Shown: positions 54,960 through 63,607, counted from the first letter of the stretch. The stretch: DNA of 64,000 nucleotides from Terasakiella brassicae (GCF_014641495.1 NZ_BMHV01000012.1:1-64000), one strand, 5' to 3'. Program-made: numbers and translations. The notes: generated by a model from the letters alone, not told the origin.

Positions 54960-55784
54960 ATGGCTAACTGGAAAACGTACGATAAAGGCGATGAATTGCC
55001 GGAAGAGTACAAGAAGCTCTTATTAAATTTGATGAGCTTCCAGGCAGACTCTGAATATGCCGGGGCGCAGCGTGTTGCGGAAAATATGCGTTTTGCACCG
55101 CGCCCGGAAGAGGCTTACCGCCTGTCCAAGAAAGTGATGGAAGAAATGGGCCACGGCTATTACGTCTGGAACCTGATGTCCGACTTGGGTGTGGATGTAA
55201 ATGCACGTTTACGCGAACTGGTAACGAATCCGAATAACCCGGATCCTAAAAAAGTGACGGTCATTAACGGCTTTCGTAAAGAAAACTGGTCAAAACTGTT
55301 TGAATGCTGGGAAGATGTAGCCCTGTTCTCTACCGTGGTAACGCCGGCGGCTGTGGCCTTCCTTGGTCAGTATCGTGAATGTTCTTACCTGCCGTGGGCA
55401 CGTGTGAATGTGCGTATCCATAAAGAAGAATATGGTCATCTTGCATTCGGTGTTTGGGCATCCAAGCGTTGTATCGAATTTGGCGGTGAAGAAACACGCG
55501 AATTTATGCAAAAGCGCGTTGAGAAATTTATGAAAGTCGGTCTCGGCTTTTATGGTCGCCCGTCAACAGGTGACAAGCAATCTGCCATGTTCGATAAATA
55601 TTACGAATACGGCATCAAAGTGAAAAAACCGGAAGAGTTACAGGAAGAATATCTGGAACTGCTCGAATCACGCCTGAAAGAAGTGGGGCTGGAAGTGCCG
55701 CAAGGTGTGGAAGCGGATTACGACATGCGTGTCGGATACGAAGCGGCCGATCTGGATGATCAAGTGTCCAAGGCTGCTGTCTAG
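54960..55784 (+). CDS. PaaA-like diiron oxygenase subunit (phenylacetic acid catabolic family)
   Basis: A 274-residue ferritin-like protein of the PaaA/PaaC family. All six carboxylate/histidine ligands of a diiron site are visible: E32 (SEYAGA), E62 and H65 (EEMGHGYY), E118 (CWEDVA), E157 and H160 (KEEYGHLAFG). PaaA is the catalytic subunit of the phenylacetyl-CoA 1,2-epoxidase PaaABCDE; this one is shorter than PaaA (about 310) and no paaB, C, D or E is near. It probably oxygenates an aryl-CoA using the divergent NADPH reductase and perhaps a ferredoxin encoded elsewhere. GGAGG six bases before fixes the start. Confidence 0.8.
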   Translation: MANWKTYDKGDELPEEYKKLLLNLMSFQADSEYAGAQRVAENMRFAPRPEEAYRLSKKVMEEMGHGYYVWNLMSDLGVDVNARLRELVTNPNNPDPKKVTVINGFRKENWSKLFECWEDVALFSTVVTPAAVAFLGQYRECSYLPWARVNVRIHKEEYGHLAFGVWASKRCIEFGGEETREFMQKRVEKFMKVGLGFYGRPSTGDKQSAMFDKYYEYGIKVKKPEELQEEYLELLESRLKEVGLEVPQGVEADYDMRVGYEAADLDDQVSKAAV

Positions 55785-55822
55785 ATTATAACGTAAAATA
55801 CAAAAGACAAGGAGGGTTCGCT

Positions 55823-56224
55823 ATGATTCCAGAGTTGCCCAATACACTTTTTTCCAACGGACGTAGTGTGTTGTCCAAATTTGGTTATGTCCATTTTGAA
55901 GATGGTCAGGGTCGTGATGACTGGGCAGAGATGTGGGAACATTTAAGGGGGGATTTCCCGTTACCGCTGGATGCTGTCCCCAGTTTTAATGATCTGGAGG
56001 CAACGGTTCAAGAGGCTGCGCGCCAATATATGAAAGTGCGCTTGTTGGCGGATCATTATCTGGATGACTGCGAACGCCTTCATGTTCGTATTTTTAACGG
56101 TAGTATCGAAACCGATTTGGTTGAAGATTACGCCGTGGCACGTGATCGTTATGAACATAGTGTCGAAGAGTTTGGGGAGACACGCGAGGCTGTTCAGAAA
56201 CTGTTGAGCAAACGCGCGGCCTAA
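55823..56224 (+). CDS. Small unknown protein coupled to the PaaA-like gene
   Basis: A 133-residue soluble, acidic, mainly helical protein with no recognised domain. It begins 38 bases after the PaaA-like stop with its own AAGGAGGG. Position suggests a partner or regulator of the oxygenase, perhaps structurally replacing PaaB, PaaC or PaaD, but sequence gives no proof. Confidence 0.7.
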   Translation: MIPELPNTLFSNGRSVLSKFGYVHFEDGQGRDDWAEMWEHLRGDFPLPLDAVPSFNDLEATVQEAARQYMKVRLLADHYLDDCERLHVRIFNGSIETDLVEDYAVARDRYEHSVEEFGETREAVQKLLSKRAA

Positions 56225-56348
56225 CCTGCTGAAAAGTCGATGCCTTTCTTGATGGGGAAGGGAAGTCCAAAAAGGAAGGTGTCGTCTTTGGTTGTCAGTC
56301 AAAGAAGTGGAATATTTTTTTGCTTGACGATTGGTTTTTATTAAAATA

Positions 56349-56362
56349 GTTTCAATTGAAAC
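56349..56362. promoter_or_regulatory. 14-base palindrome, candidate operator
   Basis: GTTTCAATTGAAAC is a perfect palindrome about 170-185 bases before the binding-protein gene. The TTCAATTGAA core resembles sites of several MarR-type regulators of aromatic genes, but no regulator can be named. Confidence 0.4.
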
Positions 56363-56434
56363 AAATAAGAAAGAGGAATATCCGGGCTTTCCGGGTAAAA
56401 AATCTCACGGGATCAGACTTTTGCATGCAATGTT

Positions 56435-56448
56435 TTGATATAGATCAT
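56435..56448. promoter_or_regulatory. FNR-like site
   Basis: TTGATATAGATCAT matches TTGAT-N4-ATCAA except at the last base. Possible oxygen-responsive control of the transporter genes; chance is not excluded. Confidence 0.3.
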
Positions 56449-56532
56449 GTGGTTTGCAAACATTCTGCTTAAGCTGATCGAACTAAATTAAAAAACAAAC
56501 GATATATTGTCTATTTGGGAGGCAAACAAATT

Positions 56533-57702
56533 ATGACTTCACGTCACAACCAAGTTAAGAAGACAGTCGCTGCACTGGGGATGGTCGCCGGTGCAATGGC
56601 ATTTGGTGCCACAACGTCTGATGCTGCGGATCCGATCAAGATCGGGACTTTCCTATCCGTAACAGGCCCGGCCTCATTTTTGGGTGATCCGGAACTGAAA
56701 ACACTGGAACTTTATATTGAAGAACTGAATGCCAATGGCGGTGTTTTGGGTCGCCAGGTTGAACTGATTCAATATGATGTCGGTGTTGATTCCAAAAAAG
56801 CGATTACAGCTGTAAAACGTCTGGTCAGTCAGGATGAAGTGGACGTTATTGTCGGTGGTTCAACATCCGGTGCCACGATGGCGGTGATTCCGATCGTTGA
56901 AAAATCACAAGTCCCGTTTATTTCGTTGGCAGGTGCCGTTGCGATTGTTGAGCCGGTTAAGAAATGGACGTTCAAGACACCTCATACCGATAAAATGGCC
57001 TGTGGTAAAATTTTTGAAGATTTACAAGCGCGTGGCCTGAACGATATCGCCATGATTTCCGGTACGGGCGGTTTTGGTAAATCCATGAAAGGCCAGTGCG
57101 AAAAATTGGCGCCGGCCTATAAAATCAATATCAAGGCCTCTGAATCTTACGGGCCGAAAGATACCGACATGACCGCACAGTTGACAAAGATTAAAGGCAT
57201 TGACGGTGTACAAGCGGTTGTCAACGCTGGCTTTGGTCAAGGCCCGGCGATCGTGACGAAAAACTATCGTCAGCTTGGTATGACGGCACCGCTTTACCAG
57301 TCTCATGGTGTGGCATCCAAGAAATATATCGATTTGGCGGGGGAAGCGGCTGAAGGTGTGCGTCTTCCGGCAGCGGCTTTGTTGGTTGCTGACATGTTGC
57401 CGGATTCAGATCCGCAAAAAGCTGTGGTTCAGACTTATACCAAAGCTTATAGCGAAGCGTATGGTGGGTCGGTTTCCACGTTTGGCGGTCATGCCTATGA
57501 CGGCCTGCAAATAGCGGTTGCCGCGATTACGCGCGCGGGCAGCACTGACAAAGCAGCTGTTCGTGACGAGATCGAAAAAACCAGTGGCTACATCGGTACC
57601 GGTGGCGTTGTGAATATGACGCCAGAAGACCACCTTGGTCTGGACTTGTCTGCGTTCAAGATGCTGGAAATCAAGAACGGTAACTGGTCTATCGTGAAAT
57701 AA
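56533..57702 (+). CDS. Branched-chain amino acid-type ABC transporter substrate-binding protein
   Basis: A 389-residue periplasmic protein with a signal peptide (1-30, ending TTSDA) and a LivJ/K-type fold: IKIGTFLSVTGPASFLGDPE, VIVGGSTSGATMAVIPIVEK, a SGTGGFGKSM block and YDGLQIAVAAI. In the context of PaaX, PaaA-like and PaaK genes the ligand is probably an aromatic acid, as for the related R. palustris hba transporters. GGGAGG ten bases upstream supports the ATG at 56533. Confidence 0.87.
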   Translation: MTSRHNQVKKTVAALGMVAGAMAFGATTSDAADPIKIGTFLSVTGPASFLGDPELKTLELYIEELNANGGVLGRQVELIQYDVGVDSKKAITAVKRLVSQDEVDVIVGGSTSGATMAVIPIVEKSQVPFISLAGAVAIVEPVKKWTFKTPHTDKMACGKIFEDLQARGLNDIAMISGTGGFGKSMKGQCEKLAPAYKINIKASESYGPKDTDMTAQLTKIKGIDGVQAVVNAGFGQGPAIVTKNYRQLGMTAPLYQSHGVASKKYIDLAGEAAEGVRLPAAALLVADMLPDSDPQKAVVQTYTKAYSEAYGGSVSTFGGHAYDGLQIAVAAITRAGSTDKAAVRDEIEKTSGYIGTGGVVNMTPEDHLGLDLSAFKMLEIKNGNWSIVK

Positions 57703-57711
57703 CGTCGAATT

Positions 57712-57741
57712 TTGGGGGAGGGCGATCCCTTCCCCAATTTT
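57712..57741 (+). terminator. Intercistronic hairpin after the binding-protein gene
   Basis: TTGGGGGAGGG (57712-57722) pairs with CCCTTCCCCAA (57727-57737, one G-U pair) across a four-base loop and is followed by TTTT. It should cause partial termination or protect the binding-protein mRNA, as at the dctP-dctQ boundary. Confidence 0.7.
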
Positions 57742-57814
57742 CTAAAACGTCCTGTTTCTGTGGTTTTATCCAAGAAGCAACAGGTAAATTATATCCGCAA
57801 GAAAGACGTAAAAA

Positions 57815-58690
57815 ATGTTCGCAGAATTCCTGCAATTCCTTTTTTCCGGTATTACGTTGGGGGCGACCTATGCGCTGGTCGGGCTTGGGTTCTCCATCAT
57901 CTACAACGCATCGCACGTGATCAACTTTGCGCAAGGCGAATTTGTCATGCTGGGCGGAATGGGAACCGTTTTCTTTCTCGGCCTCGGTTTGCCGATGCCG
58001 ATTGCCATTCTGGCGGCGATTGCATTGACCACCCTGTTCGGTTTTGGTCTGGAAAAATTAGCAATTGCCCCGGCGCGTGGTGCGTCCGTTGTCACCCTGA
58101 TTATCATTACCATCGGTGCCTCAATCGTCATGCGTGGGCTGGCTCAGGTTTTTTGGGGCAAGGAATTCCATGCCGTTCCTGCATTCAGCGGGGATGAGCC
58201 GATCAATATTGCAGGGGCCACGATTTTACCGCAAAGCCTGTGGGTGTTGGGGGTGACGGTTTTACTTGTGTTTGCTTTGCGCTATTTCTTCGATAAAACC
58301 ATGATGGGGAAAGCGATTATTGCAACATCGTTAAACCGTGATGCCGCCCTTTTGATGGGAATTAATGTCAAGTTGGTGCTGTTTATCAGTTTCGGTTTGT
58401 CGGCTGCCTTGGGCGCGATTGCCGGTATCTTGGTCGCCCCGATTACACTGACGAACTTTGAAGCCGGTATCATGCTGGGCCTGAAAGGGTTCTGCGCCGC
58501 CATACTTGGTGGATTGGGCAATGGCATGGGTGCGGTTGCCGGTGGCATGATCGTCGGCATTGCCGAAGCAATGGGGGCGGGCTACTGGGTCTCTGAATAT
58601 AAAGATGCGGTTGCTTTTATCCTTATTCTTCTCGTCCTGTTCTTTAAACCGAGCGGCCTGTTCGGTAAAACCGGAACGGAGCGCGTGTAA
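57815..58690 (+). CDS. livH: ABC transporter permease, LivH type
   Basis: A 291-residue inner-membrane permease with about eight helices. LivH blocks: GITLGATYALVGLGFSIIYNASHVINFAQGEFVMLGG and GLGNGMGAVAGGMIVGIAEA (shortened here as the patterns NFAQGEF and GGLGNGMGA). It pairs with the LivM-type protein. Its stop overlaps the next ATG (TAATG). Confidence 0.9.
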   Translation: MFAEFLQFLFSGITLGATYALVGLGFSIIYNASHVINFAQGEFVMLGGMGTVFFLGLGLPMPIAILAAIALTTLFGFGLEKLAIAPARGASVVTLIIITIGASIVMRGLAQVFWGKEFHAVPAFSGDEPINIAGATILPQSLWVLGVTVLLVFALRYFFDKTMMGKAIIATSLNRDAALLMGINVKLVLFISFGLSAALGAIAGILVAPITLTNFEAGIMLGLKGFCAAILGGLGNGMGAVAGGMIVGIAEAMGAGYWVSEYKDAVAFILILLVLFFKPSGLFGKTGTERV

Positions 58691-59625
58691 TGATGATGAA
58701 TTTGAAATCAGCCAAAACAGGCGGAATTCTGGTGCTTTGTGCCGTTATTGCAATCCTGCCTGCGTTTTTGAGCAATGCCTTCCAATATGAAATCGCCATT
58801 CTTATCGGTTTTAACGCGATTGTCTGTATCGGTTTGAACCTTTTAATCGGTTATGGCGGGCAAATCAGTCTGGGACACGGTGCATTTGTCGGTCTCGGGG
58901 CTTACGGCAGCGCGATTTTGACGATGAACCAAGGCTGGGACCCGCTTCTTTCAATGGTCATTGCCGCGATTTTCACCGGGATACTCGCCTTTGTTATTGC
59001 GCGTCCGATCCTGAAATTAAAGGGGCACTATCTGGCGATGGCGACTTTGGGGATGGGGATCATCATTTCCATTGTGATCAATACCGAAGACCAGTTGACC
59101 GGCGGCCCGGATGGCATGTATGTGGACGGCTTGTCCTTTATGGCAACGCAAATTTATTGGTATTGGTTGGTGGGCGCCCTTCTGGTGTTCAGTGTGTGGG
59201 CCTCTCTTAACCTGATCCATTCGCCTATCGGTCGTGCCCTGCGTGCGGTTCATGGCTCAGAAGTGGCGGCCGAGGTGGTCGGGGTAGATACCACGCAGTA
59301 TAAAGTCCTGATTTTCGTGGTCTCTGCTGTATTTGCCAGCATTGTGGGCAGCTTTGGTGTCTATTATTCGAATTTTGTTACACCGGATATTGCAGGGTTC
59401 TTCCATTCCATCGAACTGGTGGTGATGGTGGTGTTTGGCGGTATGGCCTCTACCTTTGGGGCGGTCATTGGGGCGGCTATTCTGACGACCCTGCCGCAAT
59501 TTTTGACCTTCTTACATGATTATGAGCATCTGGTTTTTGGCTTGATCTTAATGCTGACCATGATTTTCCTGCCCAAAGGTCTGGTACCGAGTATTGCAGG
59601 CCTGTTGAAGAAGGGAGATAAGTGA
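58690..59625 (+). CDS. livM: ABC transporter permease, LivM type
   Basis: A 311-residue inner-membrane permease with eight or nine helices and the LivM block LLIGYGGQISLGHGAFVGLGA followed by the C-terminal FGGMASTFGAVIGAAILT. Three ATGs in a row begin the gene. The stop overlaps the LivG-type ATG (TGATG). Confidence 0.9.
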   Translation: MMMNLKSAKTGGILVLCAVIAILPAFLSNAFQYEIAILIGFNAIVCIGLNLLIGYGGQISLGHGAFVGLGAYGSAILTMNQGWDPLLSMVIAAIFTGILAFVIARPILKLKGHYLAMATLGMGIIISIVINTEDQLTGGPDGMYVDGLSFMATQIYWYWLVGALLVFSVWASLNLIHSPIGRALRAVHGSEVAAEVVGVDTTQYKVLIFVVSAVFASIVGSFGVYYSNFVTPDIAGFFHSIELVVMVVFGGMASTFGAVIGAAILTTLPQFLTFLHDYEHLVFGLILMLTMIFLPKGLVPSIAGLLKKGDK

Positions 59626-60380
59626 TGACCCTTTTGAAAGTCAACAACCTGAGCATTGAATTTGGTGGTGTGCGCGCGATTGATGACCTGTCTTTCACGA
59701 TTAATTCGGGGACCATTCATTCGATCATCGGACCAAACGGGGCGGGTAAAACAACTTTGTTCAACCTGATCACCGGTGTTTATACGCCGACCAGCGGTAC
59801 GATCCTTTATGATGATGAAGGGGTGACGGGGTTTAAATCTTATGAACTGGCAGCGCGCGGCATGTCGCGCACGTTCCAGAACTTGCAGATTTTCTTCAAT
59901 ATGACGGCAATTGAAAACGTCATGGTCGGTGCCCATTTGCATTTGAACCGGGGGTTCCTTGCCTCCTTCTTCGGGCTTCCGTCTATTAAAGCCGGTGATC
60001 GTCATTGCCGGGAAACCTGTCTGGAACTGCTGGATTTTGTCGGCCTGAAAAAATATGCCGATATTGATACGGAAAGCATGCCTTATGGGGCGCTCAAACG
60101 TTTGGAAATTGCGCGTGCCTTGGCATCCAAGCCCAAAATCCTGTTGCTGGATGAACCAGCGGCGGGCCTGAACCCGGCGGAAAGCCGCGAGATTGATAAA
60201 GTCATCAAAAAAGTGGCGGAACGCGGCATTACAGTTGTTCTGGTGGAACATGACATGAAAATGGTGATGGAAATTTCAGACCATATCCTTGTCCTTGATT
60301 ACGGGCGCAAACTGACGGAAGGCACCGCACTTGAAGTGCGTAACAATCCAGACGTTATTGCGGCATATTTGGGGGGCTAA
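59625..60380 (+). CDS. livG: ABC transporter ATPase, LivG type
   Basis: A 251-residue ATPase. Walker A GPNGAGKTTLFN, Q-loop SRTFQNL, a LivG-type insertion MVGAHLHLNRG, Walker B ILLLDEPAAGLNP, and the H-loop VVLVEHDMKMVM are visible. The signature motif reads YGALKRLEIAR instead of the usual LSGGQ/YGxQRxLEIAR; the middle glycine-glutamine pair is altered. GGGAG before the ATG at 59625; GTG at 59622 is in frame. Confidence 0.9.
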   Translation: MTLLKVNNLSIEFGGVRAIDDLSFTINSGTIHSIIGPNGAGKTTLFNLITGVYTPTSGTILYDDEGVTGFKSYELAARGMSRTFQNLQIFFNMTAIENVMVGAHLHLNRGFLASFFGLPSIKAGDRHCRETCLELLDFVGLKKYADIDTESMPYGALKRLEIARALASKPKILLLDEPAAGLNPAESREIDKVIKKVAERGITVVLVEHDMKMVMEISDHILVLDYGRKLTEGTALEVRNNPDVIAAYLGG

Positions 60381-60384
60381 GGCG

Positions 60385-61089
60385 ATGTTGAAAATTCAAA
60401 ATCTCACCAGTCATTACGGACGTATTCAAGCCTTGCATGGGGTCGATCTGGAAGTCAACGAAGGCGAACTGGTTGCTTTGGTCGGCGGCAATGGTGCGGG
60501 AAAAACCACCTTGTTGCGTACCATTTCCGGCTTGCAGGATGCCAGTGGTGGTTCGGTTAGCTTTGAAGGAAATGATATTACCGACATGGTGGCCAACAAA
60601 CGCGTTGGACTGGATATTGCACAGGTGCCGGAAGGCCGTCAGGTCTTTACCGCCTTGTCGGTGGAAGACAATATTCGTCTGGGGGCCTTTATTCAAAAAG
60701 ACAAAGCCCGGATTGCCACCGATCTTGAAAAAATGTATGCGCGTTTTCCCATTTTGAAGGAAAAACGTAACCAAGCCGCCGGAACGCTTTCCGGTGGACA
60801 GCAACAAATGTTGGCGATGGCGCGTGCCCTGATGTCACGCCCCCGTTTATTGTTGCTGGATGAACCCAGCATGGGCCTGTCGCCGGTGTTGGTTATGGAA
60901 ATTTTCGCAATTATTGAAGAGCTCAAGGAACAGGGTGTGACCATCTTTCTGGTGGAACAGAACGCCACGGCTGCGCTGCGTGTTGCAGATCGTGGGTATG
61001 TGATGGAAACCGGAAAAATCACACTGACGGGTAGTGGGGAAAACCTGCTGAATGACGAAACTGTCAAGGCAGCCTACCTAGGTATTTAA
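60385..61089 (+). CDS. livF: ABC transporter ATPase, LivF type
   Basis: A 234-residue ATPase with Walker A GGNGAGKTTLLR, the LivF block IAQVPEGRQVF, signature LSGGQQQMLAMARAL, Walker B LLLLDEPSMGLSP and H-loop FLVEQNA. It is the second nucleotide-binding subunit and starts five bases after livG. The ORF is open upstream only within livG. Confidence 0.92.
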   Translation: MLKIQNLTSHYGRIQALHGVDLEVNEGELVALVGGNGAGKTTLLRTISGLQDASGGSVSFEGNDITDMVANKRVGLDIAQVPEGRQVFTALSVEDNIRLGAFIQKDKARIATDLEKMYARFPILKEKRNQAAGTLSGGQQQMLAMARALMSRPRLLLLDEPSMGLSPVLVMEIFAIIEELKEQGVTIFLVEQNATAALRVADRGYVMETGKITLTGSGENLLNDETVKAAYLGI

Positions 61090-61112
61090 TTGGAATAATG
61101 GAACTTTAAGCA

Positions 61113-62069
61113 ATGACAAAGAATTTTGCATCCGCAGCCGATTTAGACGAAAAGCAGGTTTCTTTCGAGAAACTGGGCGAAGGCCTGTACGCTTATACGG
61201 CGGAAGGCGACCCCAATACCGGCATTATTATCGGTGATGACGGTGTGATGGTTATCGATACGCAGGCCACCCCGACGATGGCACAAGATGTCATTCGTCG
61301 CATTCGCGAAGTGACGGATTTACCGATCAAATATGTGCTGATGTCACATTATCATGCCGTGCGTGTGATGGGGGCCTCTGCTTATAAGCCTGAACAAATC
61401 ATTGCCTCTAAACCCACCTATGATTTGATTGTGGAACGGGGCGAACATGATTTCAAATCTGAAGTCGGTCGTTTCCCGCGTTTGTTTAACGATGTGGAAT
61501 CTGTGCCGGGTCTGACATGGCCGTCGATGGTGTTTGAAGGCAAGATGACCATCTTCATGGGCAAACGCCGTGTGGAAATTATCCATGCCGGACGCGGTCA
61601 TACCGCAGGCGATACGATTGCATGGTTGCCGGACGATGGGGTGTTATTCTCCGGTGATCTGGTTGAATTTGGGGCAACACCTTACACAGGGGATGCCCAT
61701 CTGGAAGACTGGCCACAAACCTTGAATGTTTTGCGTGAGTTGAAACCGCAAAAACTGGTACCGGGGCGTGGGGCTGCATTGATGACGCCTGAATTATGTG
61801 AACAGGCAATTGCTGAAACACAGGATTTTCTGGAATCCATGTATGGTGCAGTTAAAAAGGGCCGTGCAGAAGGCAAGGAACTGGGCCAGATTTACAAAGA
61901 TGCATATGCCGCGCTTAAGCCGAAGTTTGGCGACTGGGTGATTTTCGATCACTGCCTGCCTTTTGATGTGACGCGTGCCTTTGACGAAGCCGGTGGGCTG
62001 GATCATCCCCGCATTTGGACCGCAGAACGTGATGTCGAGATGTGGAAAGCACTCGAAGAAGTCGAATAA
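61113..62069 (+). CDS. Metallo-beta-lactamase-fold protein with a degraded metal motif
   Basis: A 318-residue cytoplasmic protein of the MBL fold. The usual HxHxDH motif reads H79-Y-H81-A-V83-R84, so the Asp and His of the second metal site are lost. H163 (GRGHTAGD) and D182 (FSGDLVE) of the first site remain. It could bind one metal, with altered chemistry. A distinct C-terminal region (about 220-318) has FDHCLPFDVTRAFDEA. Being 23 bases after livF, it should act in the same aromatic pathway, perhaps on a CoA thioester or ring-cleavage product; this is inference. Confidence 0.75.
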   Translation: MTKNFASAADLDEKQVSFEKLGEGLYAYTAEGDPNTGIIIGDDGVMVIDTQATPTMAQDVIRRIREVTDLPIKYVLMSHYHAVRVMGASAYKPEQIIASKPTYDLIVERGEHDFKSEVGRFPRLFNDVESVPGLTWPSMVFEGKMTIFMGKRRVEIIHAGRGHTAGDTIAWLPDDGVLFSGDLVEFGATPYTGDAHLEDWPQTLNVLRELKPQKLVPGRGAALMTPELCEQAIAETQDFLESMYGAVKKGRAEGKELGQIYKDAYAALKPKFGDWVIFDHCLPFDVTRAFDEAGGLDHPRIWTAERDVEMWKALEEVE

Positions 62070-62107
62070 AACGCATAACTGAAACGATTTTTGAATGGGG
62101 GTCTGAC

Positions 62108-62701
62108 ATGACCAAAGCCATTACTATTATGAAAAGAGAACACCTAAGCTTGAATACGGTCTTGCATGTTCTCAATCAACTTGTGCTGGATCTGGAATCG
62201 GGACGTTTGCGTTCTGACGATGTTGATTATGAATTGATCGAAAAGATCATGCATTATATCGAGGAATTTCTCGATACCATGCATCATCCCAAAGAAGATA
62301 ATTACCTTTTTCCGGCCTTGTTGAAAAAAACGTCCGAAGCCAATGATGTTATTCTGGAGCTTCAGGAACAGCATGAAAAAGGGGTGGAACACCGCAAACG
62401 TTTGGAAGTTCATATTCAGGCGATGAAAGATAAACACCCCGGTCAGACCGAAAAGGTTATTGATGCCTTGAAAGACTATCTGGCAGCACACCGTGCACAT
62501 ATGAAGCTGGAAGACACAGTCGTAATTCCGCTTGCCGAACGCGTTCTGACGGAAGAAGATTGGGCACCGATTGACGCGGCCTTTAATGAAAACAAGGATC
62601 CTGTGTTTGGCGACATTCCGCAAAACAAGTTCCGCAAACTATTGTCCGATATTACTTTTCTTGCGCCTTCACCGATTGGATTAGGCGGAGGAAGAAAATA
62701 G
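62108..62701 (+). CDS. Hemerythrin-domain protein (aromatic operon)
   Basis: A 197-residue HHE protein with candidate ligands in KREHLS (near 12), HHPKEDNYLF (about 58-67), QEQHEKGVEHRK and AAHRAHMKLED. It is the last gene of the transporter/MBL run and ends at a strong terminator. It is not closely similar to the hemerythrin at 24744. It may store or deliver O2 to the PaaA-like diiron oxygenase or sense oxygen. The ATG at 62108 starts the conserved part; the frame is open to 62042 inside the MBL gene. Confidence 0.82.
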   Translation: MTKAITIMKREHLSLNTVLHVLNQLVLDLESGRLRSDDVDYELIEKIMHYIEEFLDTMHHPKEDNYLFPALLKKTSEANDVILELQEQHEKGVEHRKRLEVHIQAMKDKHPGQTEKVIDALKDYLAAHRAHMKLEDTVVIPLAERVLTEEDWAPIDAAFNENKDPVFGDIPQNKFRKLLSDITFLAPSPIGLGGGRK

Positions 62702-62739
62702 TTCTCCTAGGCTGTCGAGAGTGTAATGCCTTCCAAGGC

Positions 62740-62790
62740 GGCCTGACTTTACAGGCCGGGTTCTTTAAAACGAGAACCCGGTCTTTTTTT
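62740..62790 (+). terminator. Terminator of the aromatic transport operon
   Basis: CCGGGTTCT (62756-62764) pairs with AGAACCCGG (62773-62781), followed by a run of T (62784-62790). A smaller hairpin GGCCTG/CAGGCC (62740-62757) precedes it. The convergent gene ends inside the T run. Confidence 0.88.
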
Positions 62791-63478
62791 ATTGGGTATA
62801 AGTTTGCTGTTTTAATTGGTCATATGCCCCGTTGGCTTTCAGGCGCCGGAGTGCCTCAGCCAGTTTATGTGCTTCTTCCTGTCTGCTTTTATGAAAGAAA
62901 AGATAAGACGGTGTGCTGTGTAGTGGGGGATAAAGGAAGCGGAACGGATGGTCTGTGCGGTTTTTAAGTAAGCTATGCGCAATTGTTTCAGACAGTAAAA
63001 TGATATGAACCCGATCAATTTCCAGCAAATTAAACAACTGCATATGATCGTTTACTGTGGTTGTCTTGGTGCTTGCGGGTACATTGGCGTCAAAAATTTT
63101 CCATCCTGCAGGGTACGCCACTTTATAGGGGGCTAGGTCGGCCCAACTTTTTACAATAATGTCGTCGCGTTTGGTAATAGCGATGAAGTCAATATGGAGA
63201 ACAGGTTCGTCCATTTTGATGATATTTGGATAACGTTCTTCCAATATGCGCAAACGTAGGCCATTAGCGTCAATACGTCCCTCATTCAGTTCGACCAAAG
63301 CACGGCGAGAGGGAATAGTAATAATTTTAGCCTCTAGTTTTACATCGTTCAGTAATTCAGGCAACAGTGCTTCCAGAAAGACATTGTTTTGTTCAACCGA
63401 TATGGTCAACGGATTGGCGTGAGATGTTGACGAGACGTGGTTGAGCAAAAATAAAGCGAAGATGAAGAGGCGAGACAT
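62789..63478 (-). CDS. Periplasmic solute-binding protein, family 3-like
   Basis: A 229-residue exported protein with a signal peptide (1-20, ending STSHA) and the type II binding fold of SBP_bac_3 proteins (LTISVEQNN, LLPELLND, RRALVELNEGRIDA, VAYPAGWKIFD). It is smaller than a typical amino-acid binding protein and no permease gene is near, so it might be an orphan or sensory binding protein. Confidence 0.72.
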   Translation of the reverse strand: MSRLFIFALFLLNHVSSTSHANPLTISVEQNNVFLEALLPELLNDVKLEAKIITIPSRRALVELNEGRIDANGLRLRILEERYPNIIKMDEPVLHIDFIAITKRDDIIVKSWADLAPYKVAYPAGWKIFDANVPASTKTTTVNDHMQLFNLLEIDRVHIILLSETIAHSLLKNRTDHPFRFLYPPLHSTPSYLFFHKSRQEEAHKLAEALRRLKANGAYDQLKQQTYTQ

Positions 63479-63552
63479 ACTTTGTAAGCCACCTGAGGGC
63501 TGAGTGATTCTGTTGTGATTATCCTACATACATGATCGGGCGAGGGCCAGAC

Positions 63553-63580
63553 AAAAAAAGAGGCTTCCAAGAAGCCTCTT
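63553..63580 (-). terminator. Terminator of the phenylacetate-CoA ligase gene
   Basis: AGAGGCTTC (63559-63567) pairs with GAAGCCTCT (63571-63579). On the minus strand it is followed by a run of seven T (63559-63553). Confidence 0.88.
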
Positions 63581-63607
63581 ACAAAATTGAATTTTCGTCA
63601 GATAACA

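Larger units (their letters stand above)
56225..56532. other. Intergenic region before the ABC transporter genes
   Basis: No gene seen. It contains a palindrome GTTTCAATTGAAAC (56349-56362) and an FNR-like TTGATATAGATCAT (56435-56448), so the transporter genes may have their own promoter and control. Confidence 0.55.

Noticed and set aside
59520-60251. Minus-strand frame of 243 codons opposite livM and livG
   Set aside because: Antisense to two well-supported transporter genes; no recognisable motif.
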